Shown here piece after piece: positions 48,581 through 58,318 of a stretch of 64,000 bases of DNA. Below the pieces are notes generated by a model that was not told where the DNA came from, did not search any database, and saw only the letters and a list, made by a program, of their open reading frames with translations. The first letter of the stretch is position 1. Each line of letters starts with the position of its first letter. The stretch comes from Paracoccus aminovorans (GTDB lineage: Bacteria > Pseudomonadota > Alphaproteobacteria > Rhodobacterales > Rhodobacteraceae): positions 2,805,001 to 2,869,000 of the forward strand of contig NZ_LN832559.1 of assembly GCF_900005615.1 (NCBI RefSeq), read 5' to 3'. Position numbers and translations under genes: made by a program.

Positions 48581-49744
48581 TCAGCCCGGCTCGGGCGGCA
48601 TCAGGGCCATGCCGACGAAGGTCTGGTTGACGTGCATGCCGCTGTGCTGCTCGCCATAGGTGTTGAAGCCGGCGACGCGGTAGCGGGCCAGCAGTTCCGA
48701 CATCTGCGGGATCATGCCGGCGCGTTCCAGCGCCAGCCGGCGCAGGATGCAGTCGAAGCCCAGCACCATCAGCGGCGGGCGCGGCAGCGCATCCATCATC
48801 TCGGCAAAGCCGCGGGTCATGTCCATGGCCCGGCCCAGCGTCAGGATATGGCCGGGCTCGGTCCCCGACATCAGCTGCAAGCCGCCTTCCGGCGTCACCG
48901 CGCGGATGGCGCGGACGTGGTGGCGCTTGCCGGTGCGCAAGAGCAGCGGGTGGCGGGCGAATTCGGTCGGCGTCAGCGCATCCGGCCGCAGCCCGGCCAG
49001 GCGGGCGTATTCCTGCGCCGCCGGCTCGGCGTTCAGTTCCAGGATGATGCGGTTGTGCGGATCAGCCGCCGTCACCACCGCCCGCCTGTCGGTCGGGCTG
49101 AAATGCGAAAACAGCACCTCGGACACCGCCAGGTCGGTCTCGACCAGCAGGAACAGCGCCGCGCCGGAATGGATCATGCCGTCGACCATCTGGCAGCTGG
49201 GCGCGAACAGGATGCCCTCGGCGCTGGAGCCGCCCACCACCGGCAGCCCCGGGATCGCCGCGTCCAGCGTCGCGGTCAGTACGTCCTCCTGCCGGGCATG
49301 GGCGTCGGGCAGCAGCACCCCGAAGACCGAGCGCCGCAGGTCAGGCCGGAAATCGGCGTGGAAGCGGCGCAGCACCGCCATCCATTCCGAGGCCGGCACC
49401 AGGGCCTGGTCGCGCAGCACGCAGATGCCGATGCGGAAGCTGGCCGAGGGCAGGCCCACCGCCGTCACCGTGGCGGCGCAATAGCCGCGCGGCCCGATCT
49501 CGCCCGCCGAGGAACAGCCGACGACGCGGCAGTCCGCGCCCAGACGGCGGCGCAGCTCGATCCCCAGTTCCGGCATCCCGCAGCCGGGCGTCCCGAAAAG
49601 CAGCACCAGCGCCGGATCCAGCGGTGCCATCGCCCGGGCGATGCTGGCGGCCATGTCCGTCGCCTCGGCCGGGACCGACACCGCCAGGGGCGGCGCGCCC
49701 GCGCCGGCGCGGGCGGCCTCCGGCCAGGGCGCGGCGCCGCTCAT
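48581..49744 (-). CDS. FIST-domain sensor protein
   Basis: A 387-residue protein with FIST_N (FGTPGCGMPELG; VVGCSSAGEIGPRGY; VVGGSSAEG) and FIST_C (VLGFDCILRRLALE; GFNTYGEQHSGMHVNQTF) blocks. FIST domains are proposed to bind small ligands. It overlaps the response regulator gene by 4 nt and is followed at once by the kinase gene, so it is probably the input module of this system. Confidence 0.88.
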   Translation of the reverse strand: MSGAAPWPEAARAGAGAPPLAVSVPAEATDMAASIARAMAPLDPALVLLFGTPGCGMPELGIELRRRLGADCRVVGCSSAGEIGPRGYCAATVTAVGLPSASFRIGICVLRDQALVPASEWMAVLRRFHADFRPDLRRSVFGVLLPDAHARQEDVLTATLDAAIPGLPVVGGSSAEGILFAPSCQMVDGMIHSGAALFLLVETDLAVSEVLFSHFSPTDRRAVVTAADPHNRIILELNAEPAAQEYARLAGLRPDALTPTEFARHPLLLRTGKRHHVRAIRAVTPEGGLQLMSGTEPGHILTLGRAMDMTRGFAEMMDALPRPPLMVLGFDCILRRLALERAGMIPQMSELLARYRVAGFNTYGEQHSGMHVNQTFVGMALMPPEPG

Positions 49745-50451
49745 GCCGGCTCGAACAGCCGGACGCTATTGGCCAGAAGCACCGCCTGGGTCCGGCGGCG
49801 GGCGTTGATCTTGGACATGATCGCGGTGATGTGGGTCTTGACCGTGGCTTCGGCGATCGACAGCTCGTAGCTGATCTCCTTGTTCGCCTTGCCCTGGCAG
49901 ATCAGCCGCAGGATCTTCATCTGCTGCGGCGTCAGGCTGGCGAAGCGGCGGGCCAGTTCCACGCGGGCGGCATCCTCTTCGCCGACGCTGTCGGGCTGGT
50001 AGCTGTCGGGGGTCACCCGCTCGCCCTCCCACATGCGGCGCAGGCTGTCGACCAGCGCCTCGCGGCCCAGCGACTTGCTGACATAGCCCTGCGCCCCGGC
50101 CGCCATCGCGGCCGAGATCATGGCGTTTTCCAGGTCGGCCGAGATCATGGTGATCGGCACGTCCGGGATCTGGCGGCGCAGGGTGACCAGCCCCTCGGCG
50201 CCCTTGGCATCGGGCAGGTTCAGGTCCAGGATCACCGCATCCGGCGCGCCCTGCGACCGGATCTGTTCCTGCGCCGCCGCCAGGCTGCGGGCCGTGCGTA
50301 CGTTCTTGAGCCCGAAGCTGATCTTCAGCGTCAGGGCCAGCGCGTCGCACATCAGCGGATGGTCGTCCACGATCAGGATCTCGCGGACGCGTTCTGCGGA
50401 AAGCCTTGGCGATACGGCGCGATCCTGCGTCTGCATTTCGGCTGAGGCCAT
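49741..50451 (-). CDS. LuxR/NarL-family response regulator
   Basis: A 236-residue regulator: receiver domain (ILIVDDHPLMCDAL; phospho-Asp in VILDLNLPDA; Lys in YVSKSLG) and LuxR-type HTH (LTPQQMKILRLICQGKANKE; AEATVKTHITAI). First gene of the regulator-FIST-kinase operon and divergent from the ABC importer, with a 10-bp palindrome between them. Resembles ErbR/AgmR and FlhR-type regulators of quinoprotein genes. Confidence 0.9.
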   Translation of the reverse strand: MASAEMQTQDRAVSPRLSAERVREILIVDDHPLMCDALALTLKISFGLKNVRTARSLAAAQEQIRSQGAPDAVILDLNLPDAKGAEGLVTLRRQIPDVPITMISADLENAMISAAMAAGAQGYVSKSLGREALVDSLRRMWEGERVTPDSYQPDSVGEEDAARVELARRFASLTPQQMKILRLICQGKANKEISYELSIAEATVKTHITAIMSKINARRRTQAVLLANSVRLFEPA

Positions 50452-50560
50452 CGTTCTCCTCCCAAAGAAACGACAGGGGGCCGGGGGGTTGGCACCCCTC
50501 GCCCTGGGGCTTCTATCTTACGACCCCGGGCCGGGGGCGCAAGGGCGTTGGACGCCGCAG

Positions 50561-50602
50561 CCGGTTTCGGGCTACGACTTCGGGTGTATTGGCCGAAACC
50601 GG
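50561..50602. promoter_or_regulatory. 10-bp inverted repeat between divergent operons, possible operator
   Basis: CCGGTTTCGG at 50561-50570 and its exact complement at 50593-50602, centres 32 nt apart (three helical turns). It lies about 110 nt from the regulator start and 40 nt before the importer start. Confidence 0.5.
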
Positions 50603-50642
50603 GGCCCATGCCAATTTGACGGGATCCAGAGGGGGAAATCAC

Positions 50643-51629
50643 ATGCGTCTTAGCCGGAGAATCACCCTGCTGGCCGGGGCGGCCGCGCTTGCCGGCCTGG
50701 CGCTTCCCGCCGCGGCCCAGGACGCCGCGCTGCCCGCCATCCGCGTCGGCACCCTGGAAAACGGCACTGTCAACTGGGAGCTGCAGACCATCGTCAAGCG
50801 CGGGCTCGACCGCGAGAACGGCTTTCGCCTGGTGCCGATGATCCTGGCCGGCAACCCCGCCACCCAGGTCGCCATGCAGGGGGGCGAGGTCGACACCATC
50901 GTCTCGGACTTCCTGTGGGTGGCGCAGCAGCGGGCGCGCGGCACCGGCTTCCGCTTCCTGCCCTATTCCACCGCCGTGGGCGGCGTGATGGTGCGCGCAG
51001 ACAGCCCGGCGCGGACGCTGGCCGACCTCAAGGGCAAGAAGATCGGCATCGCCGGCGGTCCGGTGGACAAAAGCTGGCTGATCCTGCGCGCCTGGTCGCG
51101 CGAGAAGCTGGGCCAGGACCTGGCCGACGTGACCCAGCAGGTCTTCGGCGCGCCGCCGATGATCCTGAACGCCGCCGAGACCGGCGAGGTCGATGCCGCG
51201 ATCAACTTCTGGCATTTCCAGGCCAAGATGAAGGCGCGCGGCATGCGCGAGATCATGTCGGTCCAGACCGCGGCCGGCGACCTGGGGCTGGACCCGTCCA
51301 CGCCGCTTCTGGGCTATGTGCTGCGCGACGACTGGATCGAGTCCAACCGGGTGCTGGCCGAAGGCCTGGCCCGCGCCTCGCGCACCGCCAAGGCGCTGCT
51401 GGCGCGCGACGATGCCGCCTGGGAGGACCTGCGCCCGATCATGGAGGCCGCCGACGACGCCGAATTCGAGGCGCTGAAGGCCGGCTGGCGCGCCGGCATC
51501 CCCGCCCACGGCCCGGTCGATGCCGCGAACGCGCAGAAGATGTTCGCCACCATGGCCGAACTGGGCGGCGAGGAATTGACCGGCGGCGTCGCCACCCTGC
51601 CCGAGGGCCTGTTCTGGTGGCCGGAGTAG
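50643..51629 (+). CDS. ABC transporter substrate-binding protein (NMT1/TauA-like)
   Basis: A 328-residue periplasmic protein with a signal peptide (LAGAAALAGLALPAAAQ). Blocks such as RVGTLENGTVNWELQTI and QGGEVDTIVSDFLWV and DLKGKKIGIAGGPVDKSW place it with NMT1-like binding proteins. AGAGGGGGAAAT precedes ATG 50643. Ligand unknown; its position between the sensor operon and pqq genes suggests a substrate or cofactor linked to quinoprotein oxidation. Confidence 0.88.
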   Translation: MRLSRRITLLAGAAALAGLALPAAAQDAALPAIRVGTLENGTVNWELQTIVKRGLDRENGFRLVPMILAGNPATQVAMQGGEVDTIVSDFLWVAQQRARGTGFRFLPYSTAVGGVMVRADSPARTLADLKGKKIGIAGGPVDKSWLILRAWSREKLGQDLADVTQQVFGAPPMILNAAETGEVDAAINFWHFQAKMKARGMREIMSVQTAAGDLGLDPSTPLLGYVLRDDWIESNRVLAEGLARASRTAKALLARDDAAWEDLRPIMEAADDAEFEALKAGWRAGIPAHGPVDAANAQKMFATMAELGGEELTGGVATLPEGLFWWPE

Positions 51630-51636
51630 CGCCGGC

Positions 51637-52419
51637 TTGACCAGGACGCCCAAGCCCCCCGCGACCCGTTCCGGCCTGGTGCCGGGGCTGTTGTCGGTGC
51701 TCGCCATGCTGCTGCTGTGGACCGTCGCCTCGCAGCTGACCGACCGGCCGCAGACCCTGCCGGCCCCCTGGGAGGTCGCGGCGCGCATCGGCCGGCTCGT
51801 CGCCACGGGCGAGCTGTGGTTCAACGCCGGCATGACCCTGTTCCGCGTCGTCGCCAGCTTCGCGCTGGCCATGGCGGTCGGCATGGCGCTGGGGCTGTGG
51901 ATGGGCCGCAGCCGCGGGGCGGACCAATGGCTCAACCCCGGCGTCATCATCCTGCTGAACGTGCCGGCGCTGGTGGTGATCGTGCTGTGCTACATCTGGA
52001 TCGGCCTGAACGAAACCGCCGCCATCCTGGCCGTGGCGCTGAACAAGATCCCGGTGGTCACGGTGATGATCCGCGAGGGCACCCGGGCGCTGCGGCCCGA
52101 CCTCGACGACATGGCCCGCGCCTTTCGCATGGCGCCGCTGGCGCGGCTGCGCCATGTCGTGCTGCCGCAACTGGCGCCGCATGTCGCCGCCTCGGCGCGG
52201 GCCGGCATCTCGCTGATCTGGAAGATCGTGCTGGTGGTCGAGTTCCTGGGCCGCTCGAACGGCGTCGGCTTCAAGATCCACCTGCTGTTCTCCAGCTTCG
52301 ACGTGACCGGCGTGCTGGCCTGGGCGCTGGCCTTCGTCGCCGTCATGCTGGCGATCGACCTTGCCCTGCTGCGGCCGTGGGAGGCGCGGGCCAACCGCTG
52401 GAGGCAGGATGCGGCTTGA
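51637..52419 (+). CDS. ABC transporter permease (BPD type)
   Basis: A 260-residue inner-membrane protein with about six helices. The EAA loop region reads RAFRMAPLARLRHVVLPQL. Start is TTG 51637, 7 nt after the binding-protein stop, with GGAG 10 nt before; no ATG gives a full first helix. Works with its neighbours as an importer of the taurine/nitrate class. Confidence 0.88.
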   Translation: MTRTPKPPATRSGLVPGLLSVLAMLLLWTVASQLTDRPQTLPAPWEVAARIGRLVATGELWFNAGMTLFRVVASFALAMAVGMALGLWMGRSRGADQWLNPGVIILLNVPALVVIVLCYIWIGLNETAAILAVALNKIPVVTVMIREGTRALRPDLDDMARAFRMAPLARLRHVVLPQLAPHVAASARAGISLIWKIVLVVEFLGRSNGVGFKIHLLFSSFDVTGVLAWALAFVAVMLAIDLALLRPWEARANRWRQDAA

Positions 52420-52999
52420 CCTGGACGCCAAATCCTTCGGCACGCGGCCGGTGCTGGGCCCGCTGACGCTTTCTGTCGCGCGGGGCGAGCGGGTGGCGAT
52501 CCTCGGCCCCTCGGGCATCGGGAAATCGACGCTGCTGCGCATCCTGGCCGGGCTCGACGCAGAGTATCGCGGCCGGCTGGACGGCGCCGACCGGCTGGCC
52601 GTGGTGTTCCAGGAACCGGTGCTGCTGCCCTGGCGCGACGCGGTGGCGAACATCGCCATCCCGACCGGCTGCGACGCCGCCACGGCACGGGACTGGCTGG
52701 CGCAGGTGGGCTTGGCCGGGCACGAGGCGAAGGTCCCCCGCCAGCTGTCGCTGGGCCAGCAGCGGCGGCTGGCCCTGGCCCGCGCCTTTGCCGCCGGCCC
52801 CGACATCCTGCTGATGGACGAGCCCTTCGCCTCGCTGGACGCCGAGACGGCGGCGCGGATGCTGGCGCTGACCGACGCGCTGCTGGCGCGCACGGGCGCC
52901 GGGCTGGTGCTGGTCACCCACGACCCGCGCGAGGCCGAGGCGCTGCACGCCCGCCCCCTGCACCTGGCCGGCCAGCCGGCGCGGCTTCAGAACGACTGA
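52409..52999 (+). CDS. ABC transporter ATP-binding protein
   Basis: A 196-residue ATPase, short for the class. Walker A is GPSGIGKST, signature LSLGQQRR (in place of LSGGQ), Walker B ILLMDEPFASLD, H-loop VTHDPREAEAL. ATG 52409 overlaps the permease gene by 11 nt. Ends 13 nt inside the convergent SoxYZ-like gene. Confidence 0.9.
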   Translation: MRLDLDAKSFGTRPVLGPLTLSVARGERVAILGPSGIGKSTLLRILAGLDAEYRGRLDGADRLAVVFQEPVLLPWRDAVANIAIPTGCDAATARDWLAQVGLAGHEAKVPRQLSLGQQRRLALARAFAAGPDILLMDEPFASLDAETAARMLALTDALLARTGAGLVLVTHDPREAEALHARPLHLAGQPARLQND

Positions 53000-53763
53000 T
53001 CCCAGACCCTTCCGTCAGTGTCCTGGGCGTGGACCGTCACCGGCCCCTCGCCCGGGGCATGGGCAAAGCGGAACACCGGGTCTTCGGAAATCGAGATCCC
53101 GGCCTCCATGGCGAACAGCGGCGCCGCACCCTGCTTGACCTCCAGCACCTGGATGAACTCGGCGGGAATGGTCAGGAGCGTCACCTGGTCGCGCTGCAAC
53201 CCCGAGAAATTCGGGTGCCGGATCATCAGCGTGCCGATCTGGCGGCCGGCTTCCTCGGTCTCGCGATAGCGCATCTGGCCCATGGTGGCGCGCACCTGGT
53301 CCATGCTTTTCCCGGCCGGCGCCGCGCAGCCGCCCGAAGCCTTGACGAAGCGCCCGGCCATGACCTTGCGCCCGTCCGCCAGCGTGGCGATGGCGCGCAG
53401 GTCGGAATAGCTGTCCACCCGGACCCGCACCTCGAAATCCAGGGGCATCAGCGCCGCGCCGAATGTGAACTCGGCCGCAACCGGCGCCGGGTTGCCGTCC
53501 ACCACCAGCGTCAGCGCGGTGATGGCGGGAGCGCCGGGCGGCTGGGTGATATGGACCGGCACCAGCGCCGGATTGTCGGCGCGCGGCGGGGCGTCGAGGT
53601 CGAAGACCGCCGGATCGACCGGCGGCTCCTCGTCGGTGCCGATCACCGCCAGCCGCATGTCGTCCCACAGCGCCGAGGGCTGCATCGGGTTCGCCACGTC
53701 GGCCGCAAGTCCCGGCGCGGCCAGCAGGGCCATCACAAGGGCCGGAATGGGCGCAAGTTTCAT
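52987..53763 (-). CDS. Quinoprotein-associated SoxYZ-like carrier
   Basis: A 258-residue exported protein: signal peptide APIPALVMALLAAPGLAAD, a SoxY-like first half ending near KASGGCAAPAG (Cys like the SoxY C-terminal Cys), and a SoxZ-like second half (LMIRHPNFSGLQRDQVT). Fusions of this type accompany PQQ dehydrogenases. Coupled to pqqE by 4 nt; it is the last gene of the pqq operon. Confidence 0.85.
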   Translation of the reverse strand: MKLAPIPALVMALLAAPGLAADVANPMQPSALWDDMRLAVIGTDEEPPVDPAVFDLDAPPRADNPALVPVHITQPPGAPAITALTLVVDGNPAPVAAEFTFGAALMPLDFEVRVRVDSYSDLRAIATLADGRKVMAGRFVKASGGCAAPAGKSMDQVRATMGQMRYRETEEAGRQIGTLMIRHPNFSGLQRDQVTLLTIPAEFIQVLEVKQGAAPLFAMEAGISISEDPVFRFAHAPGEGPVTVHAQDTDGRVWDQSF

Positions 53764-54896
53764 GTGCGTTTCTCCTTCGGCATGCGGCGATAGACCAGCG
53801 CGGTGTCGTCGCTGGCGGCATCCGCCTCGGCCTCGGCCCGCAGCCGGGCGTTGAAGGGCGAGCGCGAACAGACCGGATCGGTCGCCCGCGCATCCCCCGC
53901 CATCGCCATCGCCTGGCAGCGGCAGCCGCCGAAATCCACCTCGCGCCGGTCGCAGGACTGGCAGGGCTCGGGCAGCCAGGCCGTGCCGCGAAAGGCGTTG
54001 AAAGCGTCGCCGTGATGCCAGATCCGCGCCAGCCCCCGCTCGCGGATATTGTCGAAATGCAGCCCGGCGATGGTCTGGGCGGCGTGGCAGGGCAGCACGG
54101 TCCCGTCCGGGGCGATGTTGAGACCGGTCGAGCCCCAGCCGCCCATGCAGCTTTTCGGATAGACGGCATGATGGTCGGCCGGCACATAGTCGATGACCAT
54201 GCGCCCGCGCAGCCGCGCGCGCGCCGCGTTCACCACCTCGCGCGCCTGCGCGGCCTGGGCCATGGTCGGCATCAGCGGCCGCCGGTTCAGGTCGGCCCAG
54301 CCGTGGAACTGCACGGTCGCGACCTCGATGCGGCGGCAGCCCAGCCGCTCGGCCAGGGCGATCATCTCGGGCAGGCGGTCCAGGTTCTGGCGATGCACCA
54401 CCGCGTTCAGGGTCAGCGGAAAGCCGATGGCGCCGATCCATTCCGCCACCTGCATCTTGCGGGCGAAGCTGCCGCCATAGCCGCTGATCCAGTCGGCCAT
54501 CTCGGCGTCGATGCCCTGCAGCGACAGCTGGATGTGATCGACCACGCCGTCGAGTTCGCGCAGCCGCGCCTCGGTCAGGCCGATGCCCGAGGTAATGAGG
54601 TTGACGTAAAGCCCCGCATCCCGTGCCGCGCGGGCGATCTCGGCCAGGTCCCGGCGCGAGGCCGGCTCGCCCCCCGACAGATGCACCTGCAGCACGCCCA
54701 GTTCGGCGGCCTGCCGGAAGGTGTCGGCCCATTCCGCCGCCGTCAGCTCGGCCTGCACCCGCGTCAGCTCCAGCGGGTTCGAGCAATAGGGGCAGGCCAG
54801 CGGGCAACGATGCGTCAGCTCGGCCAGCATCGCCATCGGCAGGCCGGCGCGAACCGGATTGCCGTCGATGTCGCGGGGGGCGGGCGCGTCGGTCAT
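53760..54896 (-). CDS. pqqE: PqqA peptide cyclase (radical SAM)
   Basis: A 378-residue radical-SAM enzyme that links Glu and Tyr of PqqA. The SAM cluster motif is C31-x3-C35-x2-C38 in CPLACPYCS. The SPASM region has CMGGWGSTG and [14 protein letters not shown] with auxiliary-cluster Cys. Needs PqqD as peptide chaperone. Overlaps pqqD and the SoxYZ-like gene by 4 nt. Confidence 0.97.
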   Translation of the reverse strand: MTDAPAPRDIDGNPVRAGLPMAMLAELTHRCPLACPYCSNPLELTRVQAELTAAEWADTFRQAAELGVLQVHLSGGEPASRRDLAEIARAARDAGLYVNLITSGIGLTEARLRELDGVVDHIQLSLQGIDAEMADWISGYGGSFARKMQVAEWIGAIGFPLTLNAVVHRQNLDRLPEMIALAERLGCRRIEVATVQFHGWADLNRRPLMPTMAQAAQAREVVNAARARLRGRMVIDYVPADHHAVYPKSCMGGWGSTGLNIAPDGTVLPCHAAQTIAGLHFDNIRERGLARIWHHGDAFNAFRGTAWLPEPCQSCDRREVDFGGCRCQAMAMAGDARATDPVCSRSPFNARLRAEAEADAASDDTALVYRRMPKEKRT

Positions 54897-55216
54897 GCGG
54901 CGTCCTCCTGCGTGCCGTCGCCCTCGGCGCAGGCCAGGAACACCATGCGCCGGTCGACGAGACCGCGGATGAAATCCTGCACGTCGCCCTCGATCTGCTC
55001 GGCGGGGGCGTCATAGCGCGTGCAGAGGTTCACCACGACCTCGGCCAGGCTGCGCTTGCCGTCCAGCTCGGACAGGATCGCGTCGCCGACCGCATCCAGC
55101 TGCACCGCCCGTTCCGGCGCCAGCAGCACGCGGATGCCGCGCACCCGGTCGTCGTGCAGCCGCACGCCGCGCGGCAGATAGGGCACGCAGGCGCCGCTGA
55201 TGGCCCGCCCGGTCAT
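54893..55216 (-). CDS. pqqD: PqqA-binding chaperone PqqD
   Basis: A 107-residue RRE-type peptide carrier. [34 protein letters not shown] and the closing [11 protein letters not shown] are typical. It presents PqqA to PqqE. ATG 55216 overlaps the pqqC stop. Confidence 0.95.
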   Translation of the reverse strand: MTGRAISGACVPYLPRGVRLHDDRVRGIRVLLAPERAVQLDAVGDAILSELDGKRSLAEVVVNLCTRYDAPAEQIEGDVQDFIRGLVDRRMVFLACAEGDGTQEDAA

Positions 55217-56007
55217 GGCACCGCAGCCGCGTCTCGCGCGGGCTCGGGGATGGCCGAATCCAGCAGCCCCTCGCCCGGCCGCCAGGCGCCGGGGGGAAGC
55301 CGCCCCTCGACATAGCCGTGCCACAGCGCGTCCAGCTGGGCCCACAGCACGTCGGTCTTGAACACCAGCGCCGCCGCCGCCGCGTCCTGTTTCTCCAGCG
55401 TGTCGGCGTGGTCCAGGACATAGGTCAGGCCGAATTCGACATCCTTCGGCGCCTCGGTCAGCCGGTTTCGGAAATAGGCGAGGCTGGCGTCGTCGGCGAA
55501 ATCGTAATGCTTCAGCAGCCCTTCGATGCGCTCGGCGTGGATCTTGGGCGCGAACATCTCGGTCAGGCTGGCGGCCACGGCATCCAGCAGCGGCATGTCG
55601 CGCACGAAGCGCACATAGGCATCGACGGCGAAGCGCGTCGCCGGCATCACCCCCGCGCCGCTGGCGACGTAATCGGGATCCAAGCCCACGGCCCGGGCCA
55701 GCGCCAGCCAGCGCCGGATGCCGCCGCCCGCGTCCACGCCGCCGTCGTGATCCTCGATCCGGTGGCGCCAGATGCGGCGCAGCTGCGGGTCCTCCAGCCG
55801 CGACAGGAAGGCCGCGTCCTTCATCGGGATGCGCGACTGGTAATGCCAGCGGTTGACGACCCAGGCCCGCACCTCGTCCGGACTGCACTGCCCGCCGTGC
55901 AGGCGTTTGTGGAACGGGTGACGGTCGTGATAGCGCTCGGCGCCGATGCGCTTCAGGCGTTCGTGGAACTCGGCGCGGGTCTGGGCGCGGTGGTCGGCAA
56001 GCTTCAT
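55213..56007 (-). CDS. pqqC: Pyrroloquinoline-quinone synthase PqqC
   Basis: A 264-residue helical, cofactor-less oxidase for the last ring-closing step. [34 protein letters not shown] and RIEDHDGG contain the conserved active-site His, Tyr and Arg residues. Length slightly above the usual 250. Overlaps pqqB and pqqD. Confidence 0.97.
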   Translation of the reverse strand: MKLADHRAQTRAEFHERLKRIGAERYHDRHPFHKRLHGGQCSPDEVRAWVVNRWHYQSRIPMKDAAFLSRLEDPQLRRIWRHRIEDHDGGVDAGGGIRRWLALARAVGLDPDYVASGAGVMPATRFAVDAYVRFVRDMPLLDAVAASLTEMFAPKIHAERIEGLLKHYDFADDASLAYFRNRLTEAPKDVEFGLTYVLDHADTLEKQDAAAAALVFKTDVLWAQLDALWHGYVEGRLPPGAWRPGEGLLDSAIPEPARDAAAVP

Positions 56008-56894
56008 GGCGCGATCTCCATGCCGTCGTGGCCGATCTTCCAGCCAGCCGCCTGCGCCTGTGCGCGCTCGGGGCTGGCGGGATCGACCAGCGGGTTGGAA
56101 TTGTTCAGATGCACATAGATGCGGGCGCCCAGGGACACCCGACCCAACGCATCCAGGCTGCCGCCGGGACCCGAGACCGGCACATGGCCCATGCGCCGCC
56201 CGGTCTTGGCGCCCAGGCCCTCGCGGACCATCTCGTCATCGGTCCAGAGCGTGCCGTCGAACAGCAGCGCATCCGCACCTTCGATGCGGTCGCGCAGCCA
56301 GTCCGGGACCGAGGCGCAGCCGGGAATATAGAAGGCCCGGCGGCCGTTCGCGGCCAGTTCGACGCCCACGGTCTGCTCGCCCATCAGTTCGGTCTCGACC
56401 CGCGCGCCCTCCAGATACAGCGGCACCTTGCCCGGCACCGCGAACAGCGTGGCGCGCAGCCCGGGCACCAGGTCGAAGCCGCAGTCCAGCGCCACCTCGC
56501 GCCGCTGGACCAGTGCCGGGTCCAGCGCCGACAACATCGGATTGGCGGCCAGCACCGCCTGGATGGCGGGGGTCGCGAACAGGTCGAAGGCCTGCCCCTC
56601 GCGCAAAGTCAGCAACCCGGCGACATGGTCGATGTCGCCGTTCGTCACCAGCACCGACCGGATCGGAGAGCCGCGCAGCCCCTGCGGACGCAGGGCCGGC
56701 GTCGCGGCCAATTGCTGGCGCAGGTCGGGCGAGGCGTTCACCAGCGCCCAGTCGCGGCCATTGGCGGATACGGCGATCCCGCTCTGGCTCATGGCGGGGA
56801 TGTGCCCTTGGCGCGCGGCATCGCAGTTGCGGCAGCCACAGTTCCACTGCGGCACGCCGCCACCGGCGCCGCTGCCGAGAATCAGGATGCGCAT
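56004..56894 (-). CDS. pqqB: PQQ biosynthesis protein PqqB
   Basis: A 296-residue metallo-beta-lactamase-fold protein, opening [18 protein letters not shown], with [12 protein letters not shown] and [12 protein letters not shown]. It hydroxylates the Tyr-derived part of the precursor. Starts 68 nt after pqqA. Confidence 0.97.
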   Translation of the reverse strand: MRILILGSGAGGGVPQWNCGCRNCDAARQGHIPAMSQSGIAVSANGRDWALVNASPDLRQQLAATPALRPQGLRGSPIRSVLVTNGDIDHVAGLLTLREGQAFDLFATPAIQAVLAANPMLSALDPALVQRREVALDCGFDLVPGLRATLFAVPGKVPLYLEGARVETELMGEQTVGVELAANGRRAFYIPGCASVPDWLRDRIEGADALLFDGTLWTDDEMVREGLGAKTGRRMGHVPVSGPGGSLDALGRVSLGARIYVHLNNSNPLVDPASPERAQAQAAGWKIGHDGMEIAP

Positions 56895-56962
56895 GGGTCA
56901 GGGGTCCTGGAAGACCCGGCCCCCGATGGCCGGGGACCGGACCCGGATTTCACCGGATCGGC

Positions 56963-57055
56963 TTAGAACAGGACCGGCTCGTCCTCGGCCGGGGCATACA
57001 TGTTGATTTCCATACCGCAGGCGATTTCCTTCAGCGCGGGTTTGGTCCAGGCCAT
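56963..57055 (-). CDS. pqqA: PQQ precursor peptide PqqA
   Basis: A 30-residue peptide starting MAWTKPALKEIACGMEI and ending VLF. The Glu and Tyr that become PQQ are E16 and Y20 in EINMY. TAGGAGGAGAAACAG before ATG 57055 is a very strong ribosome site, fitting a precursor needed in excess. First gene of the pqq operon; the 68-nt gap to pqqB may allow separate control of pqqA. Confidence 0.97.
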   Translation of the reverse strand: MAWTKPALKEIACGMEINMYAPAEDEPVLF

Positions 57056-57197
57056 CTGTTTCTCCTCCTACTGGGCATCGCGTCGAATGCGTGCAGGTCG
57101 ATGCTGGGCCCGGGCGGTATCCGCGTCAACGCGCCAAAGGTCGTAGATGGCAAGCCCCATGGGGCTGTGCTAGCCTTGCCGCCCGAAAGGAAACGCC

Positions 57198-58259
57198 ATG
57201 TTCCACCTGGTCCTGGCCGCCTGCCTCGCCGCCCAGCCCGGCACCTGCGACACCCGCCTGCTGCCCGCCGACGAGGCCGCAAGCCGCGGGGATTGCGAGG
57301 CGCGCGCCGAGGCCGTCGCCCGGGACTGGCTGACCCGGCACCCCGACCTGCGCGCCGGCGAGGGCGGCGCGCGCTGCGTCGAGACCGCCGAACTGCCCGC
57401 CCTGACCATGCAGGAGGTCGCGCCCGGCGTCTTTGTCCACCAGGGCGCCATGGACCAGCTGTCGCCGCAGAACCGGGGCCGGATCGCGAACCTCTCCTTC
57501 GTCATCGGCGATTCGGTGGCGGTGATCGACACCGGCGAAACCCGGGCCGAGGGCGAGGCGCTGTACGCCGCCATCCGCCAGGTGACCGACAAGCCGGTCA
57601 GCCACGCCATCCTGACCCATATGCACCCCGATCACATCCTGGGCGCCCAGGTGTTTTCCGAAGCCGGCGCCGCCATCGTCGCCGACGCCCGCCTGCCCGA
57701 GGCGGTGGCGCGGCGGGCGGAGGCCTGGATGATCTCGGTCCCGCGCCAGATCGGGGCCGAGAATTTCGCCGGCACCCGCATCGCTTCGGTGGACCATGAG
57801 GTCGCGGGCCCCGAGACGATCGCGCTGGGCGGCCGCGACCTGCGGCTGGTGCCGGTCCCGCCCGCCCATACCGACAGCGACATGACGGTGCTGGATCTGG
57901 AAACCGAGACGCTGTTCACCGGCGATCTGGCGTTTCTGGGGCTGACGCCGTCGCTCGACGGCTCGTTGCAGGGCTGGCTGGACTGGCTCGACCATCCGCC
58001 CGACCCGCTGCCGGCGCTGGTGGTGCCCGGCCACGGTCCGGTCACCGAAGGCTGGGACGAGGCGGTGACGCCGACGCGGCATTACCTCTCTGCCCTGCGC
58101 GACGCCACGCGCGACGCCATCGCGCGGGGTCTGGCGCTTTCGGCTGCGATCCCCGCGATCGTGCTGGCGATGCGGCCGGTGTCCGAAGGCTGGGCCGATT
58201 TCCAGGCGGTGACGGCACGCAATGCCGCCACGGCCTTCGCCGAACTGGAATGGGAATAG
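57198..58259 (+). CDS. Quinoprotein relay zinc metallohydrolase (type 2)
   Basis: A 353-residue metallo-beta-lactamase-fold protein. The N-terminus is hydrophobic with Cys (FHLVLAACLAAQPGTCD). The Zn motif is THMHPDHILG, with H in PAHTDSD, FTGDLAF and PGHGPV. Relatives with this domain plan are linked to PQQ dehydrogenase loci. Divergent from pqqA, with 142 nt between starts. Confidence 0.85.
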   Translation: MFHLVLAACLAAQPGTCDTRLLPADEAASRGDCEARAEAVARDWLTRHPDLRAGEGGARCVETAELPALTMQEVAPGVFVHQGAMDQLSPQNRGRIANLSFVIGDSVAVIDTGETRAEGEALYAAIRQVTDKPVSHAILTHMHPDHILGAQVFSEAGAAIVADARLPEAVARRAEAWMISVPRQIGAENFAGTRIASVDHEVAGPETIALGGRDLRLVPVPPAHTDSDMTVLDLETETLFTGDLAFLGLTPSLDGSLQGWLDWLDHPPDPLPALVVPGHGPVTEGWDEAVTPTRHYLSALRDATRDAIARGLALSAAIPAIVLAMRPVSEGWADFQAVTARNAATAFAELEWE

Positions 58260-58318
58260 ATTGCCTCGCCCGCGCCCCGATGCCACAACTATGCCGAGCG
58301 CAACAGGAAGGTATGGTC

